64,000 bases of DNA from Mactra quadrangularis (Eukaryota; Mollusca; Bivalvia; Venerida; Mactridae). Where the stretch lies: the NCBI GenBank assembly GCA_025267735.1, contig CM046298.1:42231917-42295916 (forward strand), read 5' to 3'. Positions 1 through 12,200 of the stretch are shown here, one piece after another (position 1 is the stretch's first letter; each line of letters begins with the position of its first letter). The translations under genes were made by a program, and so were the position numbers. The notes beneath the pieces are model-generated. The model saw only the letters and a list, made by a program, of their open reading frames with translations. It was not told the origin of the DNA and ran no database searches.

Positions 1-478
1 TGAGAATTTTAAAAAGGTTTCCGATTAAAAGAATTAGTCATGATGAACATATATATAAATAAAGATACCAATTTTTATGATCTTTTTATAGGAGGGGGTA
101 GGGGTACATGTAAATACATTAGACAGGCAAATTTTATATCATTTCAGTGGAGAACTAATATATCTTTAAATCTTCAAATTTTGATACCAGGAGACAAGTA
201 TAGTACCTTTATAAGAGTGTATTTAAACTTTGATTTATAATTTGTTTAAAAATAATGCAGAAGATTTTTTGTAATATGATGCATAAATAATGCCTAATGT
301 TGATAATTAATTAATAAGTGGAAATAATAATGTATTCAATATTTATGTTGTGTTCAAAGAGACGTGTGTGTCATTCTCTATATCTCCATGGTGCGAGCAA
401 ATTGAACATATCCAATAGACCCAAGCAAATAAAAACTTATTAGTATCTTTATCTAGTATTATTTATTTGATTTTAGAT
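1..478. other. No gene seen
   Basis: AT-rich sequence with one short G-rich stretch (about 90-104). Short ORFs only, with no splice or family support. Confidence 0.5.
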
Positions 479-939
479 TTAAGGTGGGTCGGTACCTTAC
501 TCGGAGAGAAAAACGAAAAAAAATAATATGTTCACCGATTATGATAAAAGTTGGCAGACAGATACCTTCATGCTTCTTGTTTGTTTTTCTGGTAACCTTA
601 GCGACGTTGTCGTTTTTTTTCACGACGTCATGGACGTCACAGTGATTCGCGCTTAAAACAGGCATGCAAGTGCATTAAACCCATATATTTAAAGTATTGA
701 ATGTCCGAGGACAATCAAAATTGTATCAAAATGTTTCTGAAATGTTTTTGCATACAAATATTTTGTTCCGATTATCTAAATATCACGACAGTCGTAAAGA
801 TTGTACATTTCATCACTGAATTCAAGGTTTTCACGTCTGAGAGGTTTTACCAATTGCCGAGTTATAACGTTTATTTTCATATTAATGCAGAACGGTGGTC
901 AAATTCTTATCGCGATTTTTGAAAAGTACACACTTTTTG
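479..939. mobile_element. Single arm of the TTAA foldback element
   Basis: It starts TTAAGGTGGGTCGGTACC and matches, almost base for base, the left arm of the complete foldback element at 57715-59031. The match stops around 939, before the arm's inner part, so this is a truncated or one-armed copy. The short ORFs on both strands here are shadows of this repeat. Confidence 0.8.
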
Positions 940-1295
940 CATAATTACTTATATGGCCATGTCTATACCTAAAATATATTATTCTTTCTCCCCCTCTCTC
1001 TCCCTCTCTCATTTTCTCTATTATGTAATGCATGTACATAAATTATGCGTTAAAAGTTAAATCAATTTGATGGCACATTTGTTTACATGTATAAACAAAA
1101 TTTGTAATTCGTTATTTTTCTATTAATTGTACAGATTTAAGCAATCTTTTCATTATTACTTTGTGTCATTTACTTGTTAACTGCTTATAAATATTTGAAG
1201 GTTATAAATTTCAAATTTTTGTGATTGTCTAAAATTTTCAACACAGAAATAGAGAGTGGCATCATTGAATACATTATGTTAAGTCATTTCATCAT

Positions 1296-1442
1296 CAATC
1301 TGACTAAAACCCGATCTAAAGTTTTCCGCTCGCCTACTCGCTAATTTAGATCTGGCCTTTTACAAACGAAGGTCACGTTCAGGTGACCTTTTCTCATCAT
1401 AATATTCATGACGAATTGTTATGATACGTAACTTGTTTACAT
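1296..1442 (-). mobile_element. Truncated copy of the 400-bp CAATCT MITE
   Basis: Reverse-orientation match to the right half of the elements at 33907, 37244 and 60945. It starts CAATCTGACTAAAACCCG and stops at TTTACAT, exactly where the next inverted-repeat element begins, which suggests interruption by that element. Confidence 0.75.
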
Positions 1443-2224
1443 CGTTGTAGCGCCGTTAAACGTCGCAACGCCGCTAAACGTCGCAACTGACGTTAAACGT
1501 CGCAACACTAACGCTAAACGTCGCAACCGCCGCTAAACGTCGCAATCGCCCTGTCGTTAAACGTCGCAACGCTGACGGTAAACGTCGCAAAAAAATCGAC
1601 TGCCGTTAAACGTCGCAACCTTGCCGCTAAACGTCGCACTTAGTAGAAAGGTATAGTGTCGAGCCTAATCAACACACAAATATTACATAGGACAAATATG
1701 ACTTCAAAGCAGCCACTCTTAGACTCATAGCAACCATCAACATATCCTTGGCAACCACCCCTTGGTCCATAGCAACCACTCTTACACCGTATGCCAATCG
1801 CCTTAAGGCCAAAAGTGTCCATTATACTTTCCATAGCAACCGATTTGAGTTCCATAGCAACCGTAATTGCACCTTTAATATCCATTTAAATATATCAAAT
1901 GGAATAACTCTCGCGGCCATAAACTTTATCTCAGTGTCTATTTTGATCATCTTCAGATCAACTTTTAAACTTGGTCAAGTTGAGTTAGATCTAGATAGGC
2001 AAGCGCTATAGAGACCTTATTCTTGCTTTATCGGTGTTGCGACGTTTAGCGGTGAGTGTAGCGACGTTTTTTTGCGACGTTTACCGTCAGCGTTGCGACG
2101 TTTAACGGTAGTACAGGGCGATTGCGACGTTTAGCGGCGGTTGCGACGTTTAGCGTTAGTGTTGCGACGTTTAACGTCAGTTGAGACGTTTAGCGGCGTT
2201 GCGACGTTTAACGGCGCTACAACG
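1443..2224. mobile_element. 782-bp MITE whose terminal inverted repeats are tandem GCGACGTTTA arrays
   Basis: The left end CGTTGTAGCGCC is mirrored by GGCGCTACAACG at the right end. The inverted repeats extend about 170-190 bp and consist of 15-20-bp units around TTAAACGTCGCAAC (left) and GTTGCGACGTTTAA (right). The unique centre (about 1640-2030) holds several CCATAGCAACC motifs. No open reading frame of transposase type is seen. The target-site duplication is unclear. Confidence 0.8.
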
Positions 2225-3600
2225 TTTCTGGGAATATAGGTCAGGTGAACTGTCCTCTGTAAAATGACCATTACTTGTGTTGATACGGCATTAAACACAA
2301 TTAAATCATATTAATACATAATGTGTGTTGATCCAAATGGAAGAGATATCGGTCGTAAACATACAACTTTTTAACAAACACGCCAAAGCTAAACACGAAA
2401 TGCACGAGTTCAGTGTGAGTCTAAACCGTTTTTAAAATCATGAACTCGATGATAGGGATTACTTTTCTACCATGCCGTGTTATTTAAACGTGTTTTAAAT
2501 TAAGTGAAGGGGAAATTAGACTGTTTGGACTATTCTCTTTCGGTTCTAAGAAGTTTTCTTTGCTTCTAGAGAGTTTTAATTGATTTAACAATCTTATTCT
2601 GTTGTGTTGCTAATTGATAGTTGATTTAATTAAAGAAGATGACAATGTTAAATAGTGTTTAAAGTACAAGTACGCGTGTGGACAGGTTGATAATTTTCGT
2701 ACTATGGACACGTGGAGTTAAAATGTGAATACCAAGGAGCGGTGCGTGTTTACAATTTTTCATTGTTGCATGTTTTGTTATTCAATTTGGATGTGCTAGC
2801 ATATGACCTATTAGTGACCCATATTGGGACATATATGACATTTTTGTCGCTGTAGAATGAACAGTTTTAATTCCACAAAGTTTGCATGAGATTAGATTGG
2901 CTCGAAAACTCACAGGAGCAAACTTCCTTCTTCTTATAAGACTTACTGAAGGTATGCCTTTTTCAAATTGTGATAAGGAGTAATTTTTTATTTCAAACTA
3001 CGAAGCGGTGTATCAAGCTCCTTGGATTAACTTAGGTATAATAAAGTTCACATTTCTAGATTTATTTGACGATAGGGATTCGTATAGGTGGTGAATAGTA
3101 AGCTCAGTTTAATCACTCTACTGTACCCTTACGGAACGCCTAGGCGATAGTTGATCGTCAGCTAACGGAATCATCCGAGGTGTGCCGAATGTACCGTACC
3201 TCAACTATAAACTTTAACCTCTGGCTATTCTTATTCAAATCAACACCAATTTTATATCCAATGAAACATCGCCAAAACATCTAACCGCCATCTTAAAATT
3301 TGAAAATTGTAATGATAGTGTTAGTATTGGAAAAATGGAATATATAAATGATTTTATTGTATTGTTCAAGGTAATTCATGTTTTATTTTGTTCCGTATAC
3401 CTTTAGACACAGTTTGGATAAGTTTTCAAAAGTTATATTGAAAATCTATCAGTTGTTGAAATTGAAAAACATCCATCAAGTGGGTAGGGTTACTAAATAC
3501 ATTAAAATATCCATAAATTCCGTATAATTTTGATATATTTTGTAAGAAATACATTGAACTGCCGACTAAAATTTCACTTATACACTCCCATCTAATTATT
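2225..3600. other. No gene seen
   Basis: AT-rich unique sequence. I see no splice-supported exon, tRNA-like sequence or inverted repeat. Confidence 0.45.
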
Positions 3601-3604
3601 AACA

Positions 3605-3835
3605 TTGGTTAAGCGAACCAATCGGAGATATTTTTCAAGGTTGACCCAGTGTCTATGACGGGTTCGAACCCAGGACCTCTCGAATCCAAAGAATGTGCCA
3701 TACTATATAGAGATATAGAGTTATATAGATAAGTTATCGGTATTAGGGTCAAGGAATCCGAAGTTATGTTGACTAGCCGTTGTAAAATGGCCTTAATTTG
3801 TTTTGACATGGCGTTAAATCCAACTAAAGACATTC
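3605..3835 (+). repeat. Degenerate tRNA-derived SINE
   Basis: It contains the box-B-like GGGTTCGAACCC and ends with a tail GACATGGCGTTAAATCCAAC, the plus-strand form of the tail seen inverted at 29561 and 48457. Confidence 0.55.
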
Positions 3836-4182
3836 TTTTTCCTATATATATATTGTATATTTATGCTGGTACAAAAATAGCTTCGCTTGTAACAACAAAA
3901 ATGTGTGAAATAAAAATGATAAATAATTATTGTGTTTTCCAGTAATCATGCATTTATTGTTTTGTTTCATGCCTTAGTTAAAATCGGACTTACAGCTGTA
4001 AACTGTTCATTATACATGTGATCAGTCGTTTTCGTTATTGTTAAAATTCACTCAGGGCTAGGGTCTTCATGGAAATTTCATCGAACCTTACTTGTGGTCG
4101 TTGTGTAATGGGCAGTAAGCCACCCCTTTTTCTTTTCTTTTTCAATTATGTTCTATATTCATCTTATCCCTTGCCTTTTACA

Positions 4183-4255
4183 GTTTACCAAACACACATT
4201 CTGAAGTCAGTACTGGTACATATTTGTGATGGAGCGTGATTACCCTGGACGCAAC
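4183..4255 (+). other. Candidate 5' exon of a plus-strand transcript
   Basis: A long pyrimidine tract and TTTTACAG precede 4183, and a consensus donor GTAAGT follows 4255. The 73-nt segment has stops in all frames upstream of an ATG at 4229 in good context, giving MERDYPGRN before the donor. It may be a leader exon with a short upstream ORF. No family match is possible at this length. Confidence 0.25.
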
Positions 4256-4305
4256 GTAAGTTTTTATCAACATCTTGGCTTGCGAAAAATTACCTGAGAC
4301 TTCAA

Positions 4306-5396
4306 TAAGGGACTTTAGTCAGTTATTCTCCTTTACATACTCTTAAAATAATTGGGTCCAATTAGTTGGATTACTCGGATTTTACCCTTGTTTTCAATGA
4401 CAATTTGACACAATCAATTTTAAATATTAAAAAAAATTAAAATTTTGTAAATAATTTAATTTGTTTGAAAATTAAGCAAAGAAGTGTTTTGTTGTTAAGG
4501 TTCAAGTAAAGTTTTTATTAGCATTGATAATAGTAAAATAAAAAATGCTCTAATTCCGTCGTACTTTCATCAAGAACAGTGTTTTATACATCAAAATGTT
4601 TCTTAAGAAACATACAAAGTGATGCTAGCAATTAATTTAGATGAAAACTTTTAACAAAAGATGCATTTGCAAAATTGATGTTGTAAAAATGAAAATACTA
4701 AAAGACATTCAATTCTTTTTACAAACTAATTTAACATTAAATCATTTACAGAACATTATAGTTTATATTCCAATGAAGGTACTCCAAAATATATAATCCC
4801 AATAAATGTTAAAACAAAACTACGGTATATGAAAAACATTTTGACAGATGCGAGTGTAATGAGTTTTCGCGACCCTGTTTCTACTTTCACTTTAGTTTTT
4901 CATTTGCCTTAGTTTTGTTTTAACATTTATTAATGTTATAAATATTGGAGTATCTTCATGGGAATATGAACTATAATGTTCTGTAAAGGATTTAATGTTA
5001 AATTTTGTTGTAAGAAAAGATTAATACATTCTAGTTTTTTTATTTATACAACATCAATTTTGCAAATACATCTTTTGTTAATTATTTTTTGTCATAATTG
5101 ATGACAAGCATCACTTTGTATGTTTCATATGGAACATTTTTATGTATAAAACACTACTCTGAGTGGAGATGTGCCAGAATTAGAGCATTTTCATTTTCAC
5201 TGAACTATTTTGCAAACCAAGACTTTACATGAACCTTAATATCTTAATTAACAAAAAATATATTTGATGAAATATTTTATTATCCTTACACAGGACTTCA
5301 ATGATAAAGTCCGAGGATTCCAACTGATAGGACCTACTTGCCAATTGGATGGCTTCAGGCTTTGTTAAGGAAGGATAACTGACTAATATTCCTCAT
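4306..5396. mobile_element. TA-flanked MITE interrupted by a foldback insert
   Basis: The ends (GGGACTTTAGTCAGTTAT on the left; a degraded GATAACTGACTAATATTCC on the right) match the 360-bp MITEs at 21857, 25161, 51838 and 52503. The middle of the family consensus is displaced by a 740-bp imperfect palindrome (4497-5237). Confidence 0.75.
4497..5237. repeat. 740-bp imperfect palindrome nested in a MITE
   Basis: The left arm from AAGGTTCAAGTAAAG is mirrored by CTTTACATGAACCTT on the right. Further blocks such as AATGCTCTAATTC, ACATACAAAGTGATGCT and TTTACAGAACATTATAGTT recur in inverse order over arms of about 350 bp. Confidence 0.8.
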
Positions 5397-5894
5397 TAGC
5401 CTGTATTTACATACATTCTAGTAGTAAGCTGTTGTGTAGTTACCACAGCGTGAAATGAATTCTTACATGTACAGTACCCATCAAAAGTATGGAGACAAAA
5501 ATACCATAATTCTGAATTTTGATGATTATTTTTGTTGAATCATTAAGTTTAATATATTTAAGTATGGTTGGTGATAAAATGAAAAACAGTTTTCATGAAT
5601 GCAACACATTTATAAGATTGAGCATCTGACATCCTAAAGCCTCCAAAACCATGCTAATAAGCAATTGTAATAATTTTCCATAACATAGCTTATATGCTTT
5701 TTTGTAGTCTCAGTTGTAATTATAATGATAACAAAAAATTAAAGCAAAACTTTGAAGAGTTTCTGAATAAACAGTTATCAAATTTTAGATTAAGTCTATT
5801 CAGCAGGCCTACTAAGTGAAAATGCCTCGAAACTTTTGGTGGGTACCGTATGTCTCAGTTCAATTTGCTCAACTATTTATATTGTTAAATTTTA

Positions 5895-6058
5895 TTCATT
5901 TATCAGTGGCGCACACATTAACCCCGCTGATTTAAATACTCACTACAGTTCTTATTTTCTCAGGATCGATGAAAATATTTATGTATTTTGTACAAGGATT
6001 ATGGAACACATTTCAAGAATTTGAATCAGCGGGGTAAATGTATGCCTCATTGTTTTAT
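5895..6058. mobile_element. Small foldback MITE (TGTCAGTGGCGCATACATTAA type)
   Basis: The left end CAGTGGCGCACACATTAA plus CCCCGCTGATTTAAAT is mirrored by ATCAGCGGGG and ATGTATGCCTCATTG on the right. Same family at 20922, 45599 and 59209. Confidence 0.7.
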
Positions 6059-7038
6059 AAAATAATTTATCTGACATGATAGAACAATGCTGAAACTGTG
6101 CTATATTTATAGGTTATTTTACCACCGTCTTAAATGAAACAATCACATAGAAATTTCCTTGTATTGGAACAAGTGCCTCCGGTGGGTATTCAAACCAGAG
6201 ACCACTCGATCTCTTAACATTTGGGTTTTTTATATTTTTTTTTTATATATTTTCCCTCACCATTGTACTGTAAAATTACAATATAAAAAAACATCAAAGT
6301 ATATGGTCTGACTAGCGAAATGGTCATAATAAAAAAGGACATTTTCTTCTCTAAGTATTTGGTAATTAAAACCTGTCCACAATTATATGATAATTACATC
6401 TACAATGATTGCTTTATAGAGGAACTTCCCGGCATTACTGTCCCAGTTTTCATGTATTTATAAATTATATTGACCACATCTTGTTTTCAGATTGTATGAA
6501 TTTATGGAGTGGATCAACGTTATAGAAGTATAGCTGTGATATAATTTACTGTTTGTGTACAAACTGGTTTGATGACAATGATTAACTACTTTGATCAAGG
6601 AAGTATATTTTCAAACAATATTACGTTTAAATATATAAGTAGTATTTTAGATTAAATCTGCCTTTAAATATTTATACACATTTAGTCGACTCAATAATCC
6701 TGTAAGACAACCCTCTCACCATTGTGTTAATGACCTTTTGAGTACTAGTTTACATCTGAATTGAGGGAATCATTCGCCGATTGTTTTTGCTCAAGAAAAC
6801 TTACTTGTGTCCTTTGTGGGATTCGAACCCGATATCTTACAATAAAAACGTTCTAGCCTTGGACTACTTCCTGTAATTGATATTTGGCTGGATCAGTTCA
6901 ATTCGCTTATTGAGTATAGTTCTCATTTTTTTGTGGAGAAATATAACATTATGTCAATTATGTTAATATATGGTATAAATTTATATTACAATACGTTGTT
7001 GCAAAATTATAAATAAAAGTCTTTAATGGACGTGAGGT

Positions 7039-7080
7039 ATTATTTCCCTTTGATATGAACATTATCAAAGGGAGATAATA
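7039..7080. repeat. Perfect short hairpin
   Basis: TTATTTCCCTTTGAT is mirrored by ATCAAAGGGAGATAA around a short loop. Purpose unknown; possibly a minimal foldback relic. Confidence 0.5.
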
Positions 7081-7466
7081 GCTCATACTTTTTTAAGGCA
7101 AAATTTATTGATCTTGTCCATGGATACAAAATAAAATTAAAAGTGGTTTAATAATATTCAATATTATTTTAAAAATTGTTATATCGACTACATTAAAAAT
7201 ACGATGTTTAATTAGATTAGTTTTTTTCTGAGAAATGTTCTGTGGTCATATAATATAGTTTTGTATTAGGAAAATTCTACTTTAAAATTAAGTTAGGGGT
7301 TTGTTTTCTTTTTTACTTGAAAACTTAGGTACTTACATTATATTGTACTATTGTACAGACATCATGTTTTTATAATGTGTGTGCTTAATGTAATTGTACA
7401 TAGACAAGACTTTAATAAATAAATACCACATTATTTTCTGACCAACTGTTTCTTTTTCCTTTTCAG

Positions 7467-7617
7467 ATAAAGGTAGTTGAGGCGTTGATGTTTTATCAAG
7501 TTAAGTATATATTAAAGCTTAGATATTAAAGATCTATCATTAAATGACTTCCTCATAAACACATTGGTTATGGTTCAACATGGTGAAAGAAATTTTGACA
7601 GTGACACTAAAGAGTTG
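7467..7617 (+). other. Candidate plus-strand exon with possible start codon
   Basis: The acceptor TTTCCTTTTCAG and donor GTAAGTTT bound about 150 nt. Stops occur in the 5' part, and an ATG at 7570 opens a 16-codon frame (MVQHGERNFDSDTKEL) that meets the donor in phase 0. It could splice to the phase-0 candidate terminal exon at 17744. No homology is recognised. Confidence 0.3.
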
Positions 7618-7708
7618 GTAAGTTTAAGTTAATTCTATATTCTAGATATGTCATTTGTTTATAAACTGAAGTACATGTTTACTATACATAGCACATACAT
7701 TGGCTATT

Positions 7709-7865
7709 TACGGAGCGCCTAAAGTGACATTTTGAAATACTTTTTTTATTATCACAACTATTTCGTTTAAACGTAATATTATTTCGTTGTTTTTTTTCGA
7801 AATAATCATTACGTTTTTTCGAAATACTTGTGATAATAAAACAATGTCACTTTAGGGGCTCCGTA
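7709..7865. mobile_element. 157-bp palindromic MITE
   Basis: TACGGAGCGCCTAAAGTGAC is mirrored by GTCACTTTAGGGGCTCCGTA. The interior is also largely self-complementary (ATTATCACAA and TTGTGATAAT). Confidence 0.75.
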
Positions 7866-7900
7866 GCTATTGAAAAATTCAATCTCCTTTGGTGTCTGAG

Positions 7901-7977
7901 CAATCTGATTAAAAACCTGATCAAAAATTCTCCGCTCGCCTACTCGCGGTCTATAAGATATCTGTTTATAGAGATTG
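7901..7977 (-). mobile_element. 77-bp internally deleted copy of the CAATCT MITE
   Basis: It begins CAATCTGATTAAAA and the CCGCTCGCCTACTCGC motif, then jumps to ATATCTGTTTATAGAGATTG. These are the two ends of the 400-bp element in reverse orientation, with about 320 bp of interior missing. Confidence 0.65.
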
Positions 7978-8159
7978 ATCTTTGTGCATTAACTAACTTA
8001 ATCATTATCCAATGTATGTACATGTACAGCTAACATATATTTTGGTTTTTAACAAATGGTATTTTTATTTCATTTACACCGTACATTGTGTTATTGTTGA
8101 TTTATGGTATTTCATATTTTGATTGTTTTTTTTTGTTTGTTTTGTTTTTGGTCTTTAGG

Positions 8160-8335
8160 TTATCTGTGTCTGACCTGAGATTTGCACCGATATCTCAGGT
8201 CCCTGCATGCATGTCCCATCCCATCTGTCCCAACCCCCCATGGTGAGGGTTCGGTCTGTTGGGGTTTTTAAGAGTCGTTGGCTTCATAACCCCCAGCACC
8301 AGGGTTCGGAACGCTTTGGTCACTATTATTAGTAT
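8160..8335. other. GC-richer island of unknown origin
   Basis: Unlike its flanks this stretch is GC-rich, with CCCAACCCCCCATGGTGAGG and a partly palindromic ACCTGAGATTT...ATCTCAGGT. No reading frame or known family is recognised. Confidence 0.3.
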
Positions 8336-9289
8336 TCTTGCTGGCTTATAGTGCTTTATTAGTTTTATCTAGTGAAGGCATATATGTTTATAGCAATAGA
8401 AGATGTTCCGTGAGATTTGATCAGGGTAATTGGAATATGATTTGGCAATAATTACTTATGGCAATAATGGGGTGGATAGAGTTTAATTTCAGAATCGAAA
8501 CAGTTAGTGCATTTTTCTAGGTTTGATGCATTTTTCTATGGAAATGAGAGTAAAGGGTTGAGGTTTATTGAAACAAAATCTACTTAGGAACGACAGAAGA
8601 TGTTTGAAGCTAATTCATGGAGTTAAGGATGATTATTAAGTCTTACTTTGGTTTTTTAGGCTGAACCTGGCATAAGTAGGGAATAGTGAAAATAAAATAC
8701 TAAACATAGGAACGCTGGTAGGGTTTCACCAGAAAGTGTTTGTGACAATCATTTTTTTCTTTTAAATAATAAATATATTAACGAAACTTCTTAATTATTA
8801 ATCGTGATATTAAAATAACTGTTAAGCAGTAATCGTGATATCAAAATTACTATTAAGCAGATAGTATTCAATAAAACATACTGAAATACGTCATGTTGTA
8901 AAATATGGATGAAATGTAATTGATCTTGTACAACGTACTTAGTACTACATTTGTCTTTGACCTTAACTTGTGTTTGATTTTTATTTCTTATCACAGTTTT
9001 TATCGAATGTTTAAGGTTTATAATGACTGAATATTTTTGAATTCATGTTTTGTTCGAAATAGTAACAAATAATTAACCTAAAAGTTAGGCGTTTAAAGAT
9101 GATAGCATCTTCATGATTTTAAAACAAACCAATTAAAGGGAGACATATATATATATGTAGGAGAATTTTAATACTATTTTGCATTGAAAGTCAAATCATT
9201 TTAAGTACTGGCTAGTGCCAGTTACAATGTAAAATTGGAGGTGTCACCAACACTGCCTCATTATGTTTTATGTGCAAAAAGTAAGAGTT

Positions 9290-12200
9290 GTGCACAATGT
9301 CATGCCATTATATTATTATTCTCCTGTAGTTTTCTGTCTTTAGTTAAGATAAAACACACTATATCGCGCCCCATTCTATCTTTTTTCTCCTGTAGGCTTC
9401 TATCTTAAATTCAGATTTCACACAAAGTATGGCATGCCATTTTATCATTTTTGTTCAGGTAAATATCTTTCCTCAGTTAAAAAAACATACACTCAATAAG
9501 GCTTGCCTTTCTATCAATATTCCATGAAGGTGTCTTAAATAAAGATAACACACACACAGTATGGCATTTAATTCTATCATTATTCTAAGGTAAGTATCTT
9601 TCTTCTTTAAGAAAACATGCAATTTACTCAATTTTTTCAGGTATCTCTTTTTTCAATTAAGAACACATACACACAATTTGGCATGTTTTCTATCAAAATT
9701 TCCATTTAAGTATCTATCTACAAATGAGATAACACCTACAATATTGCATACCTTGCTTCTATTTTTCTCGGTTAAGTTTCTGATTCAAGTAAGAAAACAC
9801 ACAAACAATATGACATGCCCTCCTATCAATATCCCCAATTAGATATATCTTCAAATAAGATAACAAACACAATATGACATACTATTCTATCTCACCTCTA
9901 TTCTGTAGGCTTCTATCTTAAATTCAGATTACAAACACAATATGGCATGTTATTCAGGTAAGTATCATACGTCAGTAAAAATCATGCCAACAATACGGCA
10001 TGCCCTTCTATCAATAGTCATATGTAGGTTTATGTCTACAATTTAGACAACAAACATACATTGACATGCCATTCTTCATTTTTCTCCTGCAGGTTACTTC
10101 TCAATTTATGTAAGACACACAATATGGCATGTCATTCTGTTAAAATTCCATTGTAGCTTTATGTCTTTACTAGTAATTGAGATAACACACACAAAATGGC
10201 ATGCCATTCTGTTAAAATTCCAATGTAGTTTTATGTCTTCAACTGAGGTTACACACACAATATGGCATGCAAATCTGTTAATACTCCATTGTAGTTTTCT
10301 GTCTTCAATTAACATAATACACACCATACCGCATGGAATTTTATCATTTATTCAGGTAAGTATTTGTTTTCAATTAAGAAAACATACACATACTATGCAT
10401 AATGTATCTTTTTTCTGCAGTAGGATTCTATCTTCAATTAAGATATCACAAACTATATTGCATGTCATTCTATCTTTTTTCTCCTGTAGGTTTCTTTCTT
10501 AAATTCAGATTACCCTCACAAAATGGCATATCATTTTATCATTATTCTCATGTAAGTAACTGTCTTCAAGTAGGAAAAATACACAAAATACGGCTTTCCT
10601 TTCTATCAACATTCCAATTCAGATATATTTCGTCAAATAAGATATCACACACAAAATGACAACACATTCCATCATTTTTATCCTGTAGGGTTTGTCTTAA
10701 AATAATGTAACACACACAATATGGCATGCCATTCTATCATTTTTCCCAAGCAAGTATCTTTAGTCAGTTTAAAAACCATACACACTATACGGCTTGCTTT
10801 TCTATCAATAATCCCTTATAGGTTTAAGTTTTCAATTAATATAACAGCCACGCATTAGCATGCTATTCTATCATTATTGTCATATAGACTTCTGTCTTAA
10901 ATTAAGATAACACACACCACAACTCATTTATTTCTAGAATTTAATCGAGGTAAGTATCTGTCTTCAATGAAACAAAACATACAAACACTATGTCATGCCA
11001 TCCTATCATTATTCTCCTGTAGGTTTCTGTCTTCAATTAAGATAACAAGCACCATATCTCATGCCATTCTATCATTTAATTCAGGTAAGTATCTGTCTTC
11101 AATTTAAAATGTACACTTACTCACAAACGCTTTGACATATCATTCTCTCATTACTCTTCTGTAGGTTTCTGTCTTTAAATAACTTAATGATAACACACAC
11201 CATTACTCATGCCATTCTATCATTTAATTCGGGTAAGTATATTTCTTCAATTACAGAAACATACAAACATTACCTGGCATTTTATTCTATCATTACTGTC
11301 ATGTAGGTTTTAGTCTTTAAGAATGAAAACATTTCCAAATTATAGAATGGCATTCTTTTCGAATTGTCGTGCTGATATCTCTCCAAGAAGCTAACATACA
11401 CACTACATCGCATGCCTATTACCATTATTTACGTGTAGGATTCTATCCTCAAATATGATAACACACATACTATGGCATGTCGTACTATCAATATTTCCTT
11501 GTAGGTTTCTGTCTTCAATTAAGATAATACACATCATATCGCATGCCATTCTATCATTTTGTTTCAGGTAAGTATCTTTCTTTAATCAAGAAAACATGCA
11601 AACATTACATGTAATGTTATTCTATCATTATGATTAAGTAGATTTCATTCTTTAAAAACATTTCAGACTCAAAATGTGGCATGTCATTCTATCTAAATTG
11701 TCCAACAAGTCTCTATCTCTTATAAAGATAACATGCATACTATATCTCATGCCTTTCTACCACTATTCTAATATAGGTTTCTATCTTATCCTTAAATAAG
11801 ATCACACACATAATATGGCATCCATTTCTATCATTTTTCTCCAGTAGGTTCTTGTCCTCAATTAAGATTGCACACGCAATATGGCATGCCATTCTATCAT
11901 TTAATTGAGGTAAGTATCTATCTTCAATCAAGATAACATACACACAATATTACATGTCTTATTATCAATAATCTCTTGTAGGTTTCTATCTTGAATTAAG
12001 GTAACACACACAATACGGCATGCTAATCTCATGTTTTCTCAGGTAAGTACCTTTCCTCAATAAAGAACATACTTACAATACGGCTTGCCTTTCTATCGGT
12101 ATTCCCATGTAGGTTTTATGACGTCAATTAAGATAACTCACACCATATCTCATGCCATTCTTTCATTTAACTCAGTTAGGTATTTGTCTCCAATAATAAT

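Noticed and set aside
10106..10659. ORFs of 73-113 codons on both strands
   Set aside because: They run through the dimeric minisatellite; the repeated peptide phrases follow the DNA repeat.
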